DNA of 43,900 bases from Bacteroidales bacterium (GTDB lineage Bacteria > Bacteroidota > Bacteroidia > Bacteroidales > UBA932), in NCBI GenBank assembly GCA_017473705.1, contig JAFUJQ010000041.1:1-43900 (forward strand), written 5' to 3'. The notes beneath the pieces were generated by a model. That model was not told the DNA's origin and searched no databases. It worked only from the letters and a program-made list of their open reading frames with translations. A program made the position numbers and the translations under genes. The first letter of the stretch is position 1; the number at the start of each line of letters is the position of its first letter. Shown here piece after piece: positions 28,050 to 34,874 of this stretch.

Positions 28050-29108
28050 TTATTTCAGGGCTATGAGGTCGGCAAGGGCTATGGCGGTCATTGCTTCGAC
28101 TATGACCGGTGTGCGGAGAGCGAAGCAGACGTCGTGACGGCCTTTGACCGACAGTGTGTCCATCTCGCCGGTCTGGAAGTTGAAGGTCTGCTGAGGACGG
28201 CTTATGCTTGATGTAGGCTTGAAGGCCACACGGAAGACTATCGGAGCGCCGTTGGTAATGCCACCGTTAACTCCGCCGGCACCGTTCTTCAGAGGACGTC
28301 CGTCCGGGCCTATAGGATCGTTATGCTCCGAGCCTCTCATTGCAGCAGCATTGAATCCGTCGCCGAACTCTATGCCTCTTACGCCCGGGATTGAGAATAT
28401 GGCATGTGATATGACAGACTCCACGCTGTCCCAGAACGGTTCGCCGTAACCGAGGTCGATCTCAGGAACGACACATTCCACAACAGCTCCGATGCTGTCG
28501 CCGTCCTTGATGGCCTGGTCCAGGACCTTCTGCGCCTCCTCCGACATGCCTGGACCTCCTGTCATTTCGAGCGCTCCCTTTGTCATTTCGAGCGAAGTCG
28601 AGAAATCTACACCCCCTATCTCCACAATCCTGGCAGCAATCTCACTGACCGGAGCATCATCCAGAATCGTCGCGTCTGCCAGCACCTTCTTCGCGACGAC
28701 TCCGGCGGCCACTATCGGAAGCGTCAGTCTTCCGGAGAAGTGGCCGCTGCCACGTGGATCCTGGCAGTCATCCCACTTGACGGCTGCTGTGAGGTCTGCG
28801 TGACCTGGGCGAGGCATAGCTGCAAACTGTTCATAGTCGGAAGAGTGAGTGTTTGTGTTCCTGAACACTATGGTAAGCGGTGCGCCTGTAGTATGTCCCT
28901 CGAACACGCCGCTCACGATATGCGGAGCATCCTCCTCTACACGCGGAGTCGTGCCCCTGGCACCGCTCTTCCTGCGCTGAATGTCCTGCTCGAAGTCCTG
29001 TTCGGACAACTCAAGTCCTGCAGGCACACCATCCAGTATAACACCTATTAGTGCGCCGTGCGACTCTCCGAAAATACTTACTTTGAACTTTCTTCCAAAC
29101 GTATTCAT
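28050..29108 (-). CDS. aroC: Chorismate synthase with a repeat-encoded internal segment
   Basis: This 352-residue FMN-dependent enzyme makes chorismate from EPSP, the last step of the shikimate pathway. Family blocks are intact: FGESHG (His17), RRKSGARGTTPRVE, SSDYEQFAAMPRPGHAD, DDCQDPRGSGHFSGR, EPFWDSVESVISHAIFSIPGVRGIEFGDGF, GGVNGGITNGAPIVFRVAFKPTSS and GRHDVCFALRTPVIVEAM. Residues about 167-185 (DFSTSLEMTKGALEMTGG) are encoded by an interspersed DNA repeat (28560-28611) read in frame. This lies in a region that varies between AroC proteins, just before GDSIGAVVECVV, so the enzyme may remain active. It follows aroDA by 90 nt and is probably co-transcribed. Confidence 0.95.
   Translation of the reverse strand: MNTFGRKFKVSIFGESHGALIGVILDGVPAGLELSEQDFEQDIQRRKSGARGTTPRVEEDAPHIVSGVFEGHTTGAPLTIVFRNTNTHSSDYEQFAAMPRPGHADLTAAVKWDDCQDPRGSGHFSGRLTLPIVAAGVVAKKVLADATILDDAPVSEIAARIVEIGGVDFSTSLEMTKGALEMTGGPGMSEEAQKVLDQAIKDGDSIGAVVECVVPEIDLGYGEPFWDSVESVISHAIFSIPGVRGIEFGDGFNAAAMRGSEHNDPIGPDGRPLKNGAGGVNGGITNGAPIVFRVAFKPTSSISRPQQTFNFQTGEMDTLSVKGRHDVCFALRTPVIVEAMTAIALADLIALK
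28560..28611 (-). repeat. Interspersed Bacteroidetes-type repeat inside the aroC coding sequence
   Basis: The plus strand carries TGTCATTTCGAGCG at 28560-28573 and again at 28581-28594, the second continuing as AAGTCGAGAAATCTAC. The 21-bp period keeps the frame, giving the amino acids LEMT twice, seven residues apart. The element matches the scattered TGTCATTTCGA...GAGAAATCT repeats of Bacteroidetes genomes, and a diverged relative lies at 4415-4448. It contains an inverted repeat (TTTCGA...TCGAGAAA), so a hairpin would form within the aroC mRNA. Confidence 0.75.
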
Positions 29109-29153
29109 TTACCGTGCCTCCTATACCATTGAATATCAGTCATTTACCCATAC

Positions 29154-29185
29154 CTCCTGCTCCCTTTGGGCGGCAGGAGCTTTTT
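29154..29185 (+). repeat. Hairpin repeat copy 3, between aroDA and aroC
   Basis: CTCCTGC and GCAGGAG form a 7-bp stem around TCCCTTTGGGCG, followed by C and TTTTT. Relative to the copy at 27981 a stem pair is changed on both sides (CGTG/CACG versus CCTG/CAGG), so pairing is preserved. The T tract is on the plus strand, although both flanking genes are on the minus strand, so it does not look like a terminator for aroDA. Confidence 0.6.
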
Positions 29186-29198
29186 ATATTCCGTTGAT

Positions 29199-31268
29199 TT
29201 ATAGCGACTTATGTGCCAGGCTTTCATACAGCTTATTGAAGTCCGGGAAGGACTTCGAGACGCAAGCTTCGTCGTCTATGATGATCGGACTGTCTGCTCC
29301 GAGGGCAGCGACTTTCAGGGCCATGACCATGCGATGGTCGTGGTGGGATGTGTATGCCCCTCCCTTGAGCATGTTGCCCGTCAGGAGTCTATGAGTCAGG
29401 GTATGTCCCTCTATGACCATTTCGTCGCCTTCTATAAACGCTTCCACGCCCATCTGTTTGAGCATTTCGAGGATCGCTTTGGCCCTGTCGCTCTCTTTGT
29501 TGGCCAGGCGGCCGACGCCGGCGAGGCGGCTGGTGCCCTGGCAGAATGCGGCCAGCACCGAGATGATCGGGAAGAGGTCAGGGCAGTTTGATGCGTCCAC
29601 CCTGAATGCCTTCAATGGTGCTCTCTGTGCTGTTATGTTACCTGTATCTCCGTCAAGCTGTGAGAGGCTTGCGCCTGCATCCATGAGTATGTCCATCACC
29701 GAAAGGTCTGCCTGAAGGGATGTCGTGTCAAGTCCCTGCAGTTCGGTCTTGCCGAATATCGCTCCCGCTACAAGGAAGTTCGCCGCAGCACTCCAGTCGC
29801 CTTCCAGATCTATGTCTGCCGCCTTATATCTCTGTCCGCCCTTGACCTTGAATACCATTTCAGTGCACAGTGACCAGTCTCCGTCCGACTCAAGGAAGTC
29901 TCTTCCGCCAAGCATGTCGTTACCGATCCTGATGCCGAATTTCTTCAGTACTTCAAGGGTTATGAACATATATGGGATGCTCTTTGGCTCATGGACTATG
30001 AGCGAGGAGTTACGCTCTGCTAACGGCAGGGCCATCAAGAGGCCCGATATCAGCTGGGAGCCGTGCTTGCCGGAGATCTCGGCACGGCCGGCCTTCAGCG
30101 GGCCTGCCGCGGTCAGAGGCACGCATACCGGAGCCTCGTCATCTTCACGGATGATTCTGGCGTCGAATGCTTCAAGGATCTCCCTTGCTCCTGTCAGAGG
30201 ACGGCCCAGAAGGGTCTTCTCTCCAGTGAAATGCACAGGACCCTGGCATAGCTGAGTCATGAGAGGAATCATCATCCTGGTCAGCAGGCCGGACTCTCCC
30301 ACATGGAGGGTGAATTCATCTGCACCCATGCAGCCCAGATGGGCACCTATACCTTTGACAGTCAACGATGCTCCATCAACGGACACATCGGCTCCGAGAT
30401 TGCGTGCAACCTGCAGAGCAGCCTCGTTGTCTCCACATGAAGTATATCCTTTCAGATGTGATGTGCCCTCTGCCAATGCCGCAGCGATTATAGCCCTTTG
30501 GGCAAAGCTCTTGGAAACGGGCATCTGCAAGGCATCACTGCTTATGAACCCGAAATCTGCATATACTGCCTTGCGTAGCTCCGCCGTCGGCCATTGGCCA
30601 GGTGCCGCAGACTCCTCTGCTGACAATGCCGCATATGTATATGGAGCACCATATTTCAGGCAGTCCAGACGGGACTGACGTCCCTCTTCTCCCATGCAGA
30701 ATGCTATGAGAGAGCCTTCAGGAAGGTCCTTCACTTCACTGCGGAACCACCCGTAGAGCGACATCACCCTCTGTACATCCTCCTGACTGCGTGCCTTGGT
30801 CACTATCTTGACCATGTCCGCTCCATGATATATGCACTTCTCCACTATGGCCTTGAGCGCCTCCAGAGAGTCCGTGCCCTCGAAATCATGATATGAACGT
30901 ATGAATATGGTACCGTTTTCATGGGCTGCATTGCGTACCCTCTTGGACATCTGCTTCGGTGCTTCGAGCTCCACATCCACATAACGGGCTCCGGCCTCAA
31001 TGGCTCTGACGAGCCTGCGCTCGGCGATCTGCATCGCCTTCACCTCGCGGCTCTGCGCCGTCATGGACTCGTCCCGAAGAGACGGCTCCGTACACATCAC
31101 ATCAGCGATACGACATGTCGCCACCAGAGGCACGTCGGATGTGAACACATCCTCGACCTCTCTGGCCGTCAGTTCACACCTGTCGAGACGGATCTCCGCC
31201 ATCTCACAATGCTCCAGAGCCTGAAGTATCTGCTCTGCATTCCTGTTCTGTATAGTCGTACAAATCAT
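29199..31268 (-). CDS. Fused 3-dehydroquinate dehydratase (type I) and EPSP synthase
   Basis: This 689-residue bifunctional protein covers two shikimate steps. Residues about 1-235 are type I dehydroquinase: AEIRLDRCEL, ARYVDVELEAP, SYHDFEGT (catalytic His), MVKIVTKA (Schiff-base Lys) and GRQSRLDCLKYGAPYTYA. Residues about 240-689 are EPSP synthase: LQMPVSKSFAQRAIIAAALAEG (substrate Lys/Ser/Arg), GESGLLTRM, GKHGSQLISGLLMALPLA, CPDLFPIISVLAAFCQGTS and LANKESDRAKAI. The steps joined are the third and sixth of the pathway, so the fusion is not for direct channelling. A type I dehydroquinase-AroA order without the other AROM domains is uncommon. I chose the ATG at 31268; the upstream frame start at 31298 lies within a repeat. 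It sits between aroB and aroC. Confidence 0.9.
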   Translation of the reverse strand: MICTTIQNRNAEQILQALEHCEMAEIRLDRCELTAREVEDVFTSDVPLVATCRIADVMCTEPSLRDESMTAQSREVKAMQIAERRLVRAIEAGARYVDVELEAPKQMSKRVRNAAHENGTIFIRSYHDFEGTDSLEALKAIVEKCIYHGADMVKIVTKARSQEDVQRVMSLYGWFRSEVKDLPEGSLIAFCMGEEGRQSRLDCLKYGAPYTYAALSAEESAAPGQWPTAELRKAVYADFGFISSDALQMPVSKSFAQRAIIAAALAEGTSHLKGYTSCGDNEAALQVARNLGADVSVDGASLTVKGIGAHLGCMGADEFTLHVGESGLLTRMMIPLMTQLCQGPVHFTGEKTLLGRPLTGAREILEAFDARIIREDDEAPVCVPLTAAGPLKAGRAEISGKHGSQLISGLLMALPLAERNSSLIVHEPKSIPYMFITLEVLKKFGIRIGNDMLGGRDFLESDGDWSLCTEMVFKVKGGQRYKAADIDLEGDWSAAANFLVAGAIFGKTELQGLDTTSLQADLSVMDILMDAGASLSQLDGDTGNITAQRAPLKAFRVDASNCPDLFPIISVLAAFCQGTSRLAGVGRLANKESDRAKAILEMLKQMGVEAFIEGDEMVIEGHTLTHRLLTGNMLKGGAYTSHHDHRMVMALKVAALGADSPIIIDDEACVSKSFPDFNKLYESLAHKSL

Positions 31269-31284
31269 ATTCTCGTAGTTTTGA

Positions 31285-31393
31285 GTGGCGTGACACAATC
31301 CTGCCGTTTCATGTCACACCAATTGGCATTTCACCTGAATTTGCCTCATTTTAGGGAGTGGCGTGACACGTTTCTGTGATTTCATGTCACACC
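31285..31393. repeat. Duplicated inverted repeat between aroB and aroDA
   Basis: GAGTGGCGTGACAC begins two units, each made of GGCGTGACA, exactly 16 nt, then TGTCACACC. The arms are at 31287-31295/31312-31320 and 31360-31368/31385-31393, a 73-bp period. Within each unit TTTCATGTCACACC is identical, while the loop differs. The arms pair with one G-T or C-A position. Both would lie in the aroB-aroDA transcript. This may be a REP-like element that duplicated, or a tandem regulatory RNA structure. Confidence 0.65.
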
Positions 31394-31398
31394 GGAAT

Positions 31399-32532
31399 TC
31401 ATGCCAAGAGTGCAACCGCCTCCTCCACTTTCATGTCGTGAATCACCACATCGCCCACTGCACGCGGCAGAACGAAATGCACCTTTCCGCCTTCCGCCTT
31501 CTTATCCTTGCTCATAGCATCCGCCATCTCGCGCACACCATATGGGTTCATCACCAGCAGCAGACAGCAGTCCAGATCCTTCTCTATCATGGTCGCGAAC
31601 CCTTCCTCCGCCATGCCAAGCTTCTCCGCAAGTCGTGATGCATATACCATTCCCAAGGCCACGGCATGGCCATGGTCGATATCATTATGCTGCTTATGGG
31701 CCAGGGCCTCGATCGCATGGGCGAATGTATGGCCCAGGTTAAGCTTGCGACGCTCTCCGCTCTCGAACTGGTCGCGTGAAACGACGCCGGCCTTCACCTT
31801 CGCCGCGGCCGCAATGAACGGCGTCAGCTCAGAAAGCCTTTCCGAGAGTATCTCCGGCCATTTCTCCATGCTGTAGCTGTAGGTATTGCCCTCAGCAGCC
31901 GTTATAAACTCTGCCGCCAGTTCTGAAAGAAGCTGGACAGCAGACCTGTAGTTGTCATTATCCTCTATGATGAATGTCTTCAGCATCTCTGCAGCCCCTG
32001 CCTGGAAGGCCTCCATAGGGAGGCTTTCCAGCACCTGCGGGCATATGTATGTGAACTCCGGCTGGCGGATCGTTCCGAGCATATTCTTATAGCCACCGAA
32101 ATTCACTCCGTTCTTACCTCCGATAGCAGCATCCACCTGCGCAAGAAGAGTCGTCGGCACATACGCGAAACGCACTCCCCGCTTATACAGCGACGCTGCG
32201 AAACCCACCATATCGGTGGTTATTCCTCCGCCCACTGCCAGCACAAGCGCATCCCTGTCCGCGCCATTGTCCATAAGCCATCCGCATATGTCCATGACAG
32301 TGTCCATGCACTTTGCTTCCTCGGACACCTCCAGGAGCATGCCGGGCACTCCCCTGCGGTTGAGCATCTGCGACAGCTCATAGGCCGACGGGCATTGCAT
32401 CGCCACATTGCTGTCCATCACCACGTATACGCCCGCGTACGGCTCGAGGCACGCCTCCAGAGCCTCAATGCCATCCTCGACAATGATACGGCTTATGACT
32501 TCATCTGCTGAATATATATTGATCTGATCCAT
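31399..32532 (-). CDS. aroB: 3-dehydroquinate synthase
   Basis: This 377-residue NAD+ and metal-dependent enzyme converts DAHP to 3-dehydroquinate. Typical blocks are LVLAVGGGITTDMVGFAASLYKRGVRFAYVPTTLLAQVDAAIGGKNGVNFGG split over about residues 95-150, LGTIRQPEFTYI, GAAEMLKTFII (metal Glu) and RKLNLGHTFAHAIEAL (metal His) followed by HGHAVALGM (metal His). The ATG at 32532 is preferred over a TTG 15 nt upstream because it is a stronger start and loses no conserved sequence. It is the first gene of the aroB-aroDA-aroC run and is divergent from tRNA-Leu, with a long inverted repeat in its leader. Confidence 0.95.
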   Translation of the reverse strand: MDQINIYSADEVISRIIVEDGIEALEACLEPYAGVYVVMDSNVAMQCPSAYELSQMLNRRGVPGMLLEVSEEAKCMDTVMDICGWLMDNGADRDALVLAVGGGITTDMVGFAASLYKRGVRFAYVPTTLLAQVDAAIGGKNGVNFGGYKNMLGTIRQPEFTYICPQVLESLPMEAFQAGAAEMLKTFIIEDNDNYRSAVQLLSELAAEFITAAEGNTYSYSMEKWPEILSERLSELTPFIAAAAKVKAGVVSRDQFESGERRKLNLGHTFAHAIEALAHKQHNDIDHGHAVALGMVYASRLAEKLGMAEEGFATMIEKDLDCCLLLVMNPYGVREMADAMSKDKKAEGGKVHFVLPRAVGDVVIHDMKVEEAVALLA

Positions 32533-32553
32533 ATTTATAGATTGCAAGTCTCA

Positions 32554-32591
32554 ATTTGTAGATAGTAAGCCATGACTTACAATCTACAAAT
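32554..32591 (-). promoter_or_regulatory. 38-bp inverted repeat in the aroB promoter-leader
   Basis: ATTTGTAGAT A GTAAG and CTTAC A ATCTACAAAT are exact complements apart from one A-A position, with the loop CCATGA: 15 pairs in 38 bp. The outer end overlaps a minus-strand -7 candidate TATATTTG (32594-32587). It could be an operator for a dimeric regulator or a leader hairpin. A -33 TTTG is not obvious. Confidence 0.55.
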
Positions 32592-32624
32592 ATACATAAT
32601 TGCAACCAAGTGCAGTACAATAAT

Positions 32625-32655
32625 TTTGCAATTTACGAAAAATCCGATACCTTTG
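32625..32655 (+). promoter_or_regulatory. Promoter of tRNA-Leu
   Basis: TTTG (32625-32628), 19 nt, then TACCTTTG (32648-32655) followed by C. Boxes and spacing are identical to those of the 23S promoter, as expected of stable-RNA promoters. It leaves a leader of about 140 nt before the tRNA, in which ACCAG(AAG)GTCT (32665-32676) can pair with AGACCTGGT (32698-32706). Confidence 0.75.
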
Positions 32656-32801
32656 CATTCCTTAACCAGAAGGTCTATCCTTCCCGTGCTCACTTTCAGA
32701 CCTGGTCAACGCGTCCGCTTCGCCGCTGCGCTTTTGCTTTCAAGCCGCGCACAACGTCAATACGAAGCCAAACGCCCACAGGCAACCGAAACAGCACACC
32801 T

Positions 32802-32883
32802 GCCCGGATGGCGGAATCGGTAGACGCGCTGGTCTCAAACACCAGTGGAGCAATCCGTGCCGGTTCGATCCCGGCTCCGGGTA
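32802..32883 (+). tRNA. tRNA-Leu (anticodon CAA)
   Basis: The cloverleaf is complete: acceptor GCCCGGA/TCCGGGT (first pair G-T), a D arm with GGCGGAATCGGTAGACGC, anticodon stem CTGGT/ACCAG around CTCAAAC giving anticodon CAA, a long variable arm, and T arm GCCGG-TTCGATC-CCGGC. The discriminator is A, as in leucine tRNAs. CCA is not encoded. It reads UUG codons. Confidence 0.95.
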
Positions 32884-32890
32884 CAAGCAA

Positions 32891-32920
32891 ATGGCCTACA
32901 GACACCTGTAGGCCATTTTT
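32891..32920 (+). terminator. Terminator of tRNA-Leu
   Basis: ATGGCCTACAG and CTGTAGGCCAT form a perfect 11-bp stem around ACAC, followed by TTTT. It begins 7 nt after the tRNA. Confidence 0.93.
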
Positions 32921-33016
32921 ATATAAGATTTTCCCCACATTTTCCCCACATCTGACAATTATCTTGCAAAAAGTTTTCAGATTTTTCTGCAATTTCAGCA
33001 CGGCACATATTACGCC

Positions 33017-33093
33017 AGGATTGCGGAGGATAATCTGCTTGGCTTCTTCGATACGGAGAGTATAGAGCCATTGATGAAACTTTGAGCCCCAGA
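33017..33093 (-). pseudogene. AraC-type HTH fragment
   Basis: The minus frame reads WGSKFHQWLYTLRIEEAKQ followed by IILRNP, which resembles the first helices of AraC-family DNA-binding domains (F-x-x-W-x-x-x-x-R-I-E-E-A-x-x-x-L). The similarity stops after about 26 residues and the rest of the domain is missing, so this would be a truncated remnant. It was identified by eye from a short stretch. Confidence 0.45.
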
Positions 33094-33095
33094 TT

Positions 33096-33239
33096 ATGGC
33101 CTCCGCTACGTGCCTTGATTGCACTCACTTCGGCCTAGATCCACACCCGTTTAGGAAAAAGCGATTCCACCTCCTGTTTCAGTCTTGACTGAAGTGTGAA
33201 GAGATCGATAAATTCCTTTTTCACATAGGGATTTTCGTA
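33096..33239 (-). pseudogene. xseA: Remnant of exonuclease VII large subunit N-terminus
   Basis: The minus frame reads YENPYVKKEFIDLFTLQSRL, then KQEVESLFPKRVWI, an in-frame TAG (33137-33135), and AEVSAIKARSGGH. This matches the OB-fold start of XseA (LTxLxxxIKxxLExxFpxxVWVxAEISxxKxxxSGHxYL), with a stop codon in place of the residue before A-E-V-S. It is cut just after G-G-H and has no start codon. A full xseA presumably lies elsewhere in the genome. Confidence 0.5.
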
Positions 33240-33261
33240 AGAAAAAATCAAATAAATTTAA

Positions 33262-33269
33262 TATCTTTG
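33262..33269 (+). promoter_or_regulatory. Possible -7 box of the sigma factor operon
   Basis: TATCTTTG fits TAnnTTTG. There is no good TTTG 19-21 nt upstream (TTTC at 33233-33236 is too far), which may mean an activator-dependent or alternative-sigma promoter. Confidence 0.45.
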
Positions 33270-33295
33270 TTGACTGATTCCATAGCCGCAGTTTT

Positions 33296-33364
33296 ATGAA
33301 GATTACAGAAGCGCTTTTCGCCGGCAGCAGCACAAGGATTTCAGAAAAGCCGAAACAGAAATAG
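33296..33364 (+). CDS. Possible 22-codon leader ORF before the sigma factor gene
   Basis: The first ATG after the predicted promoter opens a 22-codon frame (MKITEALFAGSSTRIS...) that ends 12 nt before the sigma factor start. The peptide has no recognised motif. It may be a translated leader affecting sigma factor expression, or chance. Confidence 0.25.
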   Translation: MKITEALFAGSSTRISEKPKQK

Positions 33365-33376
33365 AGGAATCTGGTC

Positions 33377-33916
33377 ATGACGTCCAAGAGAGAAAAGATT
33401 CTGCTTCAAGGCCTTGCTGATGGTAACGAAAAAGCCTTCAGGGAGGTCTTCGAGCATTATTATCCGAAAGTCAAGTGCTTTCTCAGACAGTTCATTCATA
33501 ACGAGGAGGATGCCAGAGACCTTGCACAGAACATATTCATCAAGATCTGGCTTCAAAGAGTGCTTCTTCGAGAAATCAAATCCTTCGGTGCATACTTGTA
33601 CACCATGTGCAGGAATGCAGCCATTGACTATGGGCGGGTGTACAAAGTAAAGATTCCTTTCACAGAGGGCGATGAAGGAGAGTATGAGTCTGAAAGTGAG
33701 TTCTTTGCCAAAGAAACTGAAATCCAGATGACCAATATAATAAAGGGACTGCCGGAAAAGAGGAAAAAGATATTCATAATGTCACGTCTGGAAGGAAAGC
33801 CGTATGAGGAGATTGCTCAAAAGATGGGTATAACCAGAAAGACGGTGGAAAATCATATACACCTGGCATTAAAGGAATTAAGAAAGATAATATCAGTGAT
33901 GGTCCTGTTTATTTAA
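33377..33916 (+). CDS. ECF sigma factor, FecI-like (RNA polymerase sigma-70 family)
   Basis: This 179-residue protein has sigma region 2 (about 10-75: GNEKAFREVFEHYYPKVKCFLRQFIHNEEDARDLAQNIFIKIW) and region 4 (about 115-170: IIKGLPEKRKKIFIMSRLEGKPYEEIAQKMGITRKTVENHIHLALKEL). It redirects RNA polymerase to specific promoters. With FecR, an STN-bearing SusC and SusD immediately downstream, it is the sigma component of a trans-envelope signalling unit, in which the SusC-like receptor senses glycan and FecR releases the sigma factor. Length is normal (170-190). It starts the operon. Confidence 0.94.
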   Translation: MTSKREKILLQGLADGNEKAFREVFEHYYPKVKCFLRQFIHNEEDARDLAQNIFIKIWLQRVLLREIKSFGAYLYTMCRNAAIDYGRVYKVKIPFTEGDEGEYESESEFFAKETEIQMTNIIKGLPEKRKKIFIMSRLEGKPYEEIAQKMGITRKTVENHIHLALKELRKIISVMVLFI

Positions 33917-33968
33917 GGCTTGGGGGCTATGATCGGATTTTTCGTCAACTATATACAGCAATAAACCT

Positions 33969-34865
33969 ATGTCTGCATACAAGTTCAAAGGTTGGGAAAA
34001 CATAGACGGGTCATCGGTGACACGTGAGGAGACGGATTCTGCCTTCAAGGTCGTCATGCATAGTGCCCGGGAGATAGAGGCGGCATATCAAGTCAGGCAG
34101 AAGACAGTGAAGAGGGCAAAGGTCATGCGCATCATGATGTATGCGGCAGCCGCCTTGATTCTGATAGCATCGCCTTTGGCCATCTATCATATGATGGACC
34201 ATGAGGAGACTGACCTTATGGCCACTTCTTCTCTCACTACAGATCACGGAGAGATTCAGGAGATCACCCTGCCGGACGGCAGCATGGTCACGCTTAACTC
34301 CGGATCGACTCTGACATGGCCGGATGAATTCTCAAAGAACAGGGTTGTCACACTCACTGGTGAGGCGTTGTTCAATGTGACAGCAGACAGAAAGCATAAG
34401 TTCATTGTCCGGACAGAGGAACTTCAGATAACAGTCCACGGAACGATTTTCGACGTCTGCGACTATCCTGAAGACGGCCGTGCAACAGTGACGCTTTGCA
34501 AAGGTTCTGTTGCTGTGAAAAGATCTGAGGAGAGAGTCCAAGCGGCAACACTCAGCCCTGACCAGACATATACATATGATAAGGAAAGCGGAGCAGTCAC
34601 AGTCAAGGTGATTGACGCTGCCGAGGCTACGCTCTGGACAGGCGGACATATCTATATAAAGTCTCAGACGTTGGAACAGGCTGCAAGGATGGTAGAAAGA
34701 AGGTTCGGTGTGAACATACACTTCCTCACAGACAAGCATCAGGAAACAGTCCTGACAGCCAAATTCGCAAACGGAGAAACATTGCACGAAATAATAGCAG
34801 CCATCCGCCAACTCGTGCCTGAAATGGAATACAGTATCGAAGAAAAGGATATTTTCATCAGATAA
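33969..34865 (+). CDS. FecR-type anti-sigma factor
   Basis: This 298-residue inner-membrane protein has a cytoplasmic N-terminal part (about 1-50), one membrane segment (about 53-73, MRIMMYAAAALILIASPLAIY) and a periplasmic FecR domain (about 95-190: GEIQEITLPDGSMVTLNSGSTLTWPDEF, RVVTLTGEALFNV, FIVRTEELQITVHGTIFDV). A C-terminal DUF4974-like/STN-like domain (about 218-298, IYIKSQTLEQAARMVERRFGVNIHF) would contact the receptor's signalling domain. It binds the ECF sigma factor encoded 52 nt upstream and is 9 nt before the SusC-like gene. The N-terminal region is short compared with most FecR proteins. Confidence 0.93.
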   Translation: MSAYKFKGWENIDGSSVTREETDSAFKVVMHSAREIEAAYQVRQKTVKRAKVMRIMMYAAAALILIASPLAIYHMMDHEETDLMATSSLTTDHGEIQEITLPDGSMVTLNSGSTLTWPDEFSKNRVVTLTGEALFNVTADRKHKFIVRTEELQITVHGTIFDVCDYPEDGRATVTLCKGSVAVKRSEERVQAATLSPDQTYTYDKESGAVTVKVIDAAEATLWTGGHIYIKSQTLEQAARMVERRFGVNIHFLTDKHQETVLTAKFANGETLHEIIAAIRQLVPEMEYSIEEKDIFIR

Positions 34866-34874
34866 GAGCCCTTC

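Larger units (their letters stand above)
32921..33261. other. Gene-debris region downstream of tRNA-Leu
   Basis: This stretch has no intact gene. It starts with a tandem 11-bp repeat, TTTCCCCACAT at 32930-32940 and 32941-32951, followed by decayed minus-strand fragments resembling an AraC-type HTH (33017-33093) and the N-terminus of exonuclease VII large subunit (33096-33239). Debris beside a tRNA gene is what repeated insertion and loss of mobile DNA leaves. I see no integrase. Confidence 0.5.

Noticed and set aside
29154-29185. Hairpin between aroDA and aroC as a terminator of aroDA
   Set aside because: Its T tract is on the plus strand, opposite to the direction of both genes, so it cannot act as a normal terminator for aroDA.
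31269-31298. Upstream start for aroDA at 31298
   Set aside because: The extra ten residues are encoded by the inverted repeat at 31285-31320; the ATG at 31268 begins right at the dehydroquinase domain.
32610-33065. Plus-strand frame of 151 codons across tRNA-Leu
   Set aside because: It runs through a complete tRNA and its terminator, so it is not a coding gene.
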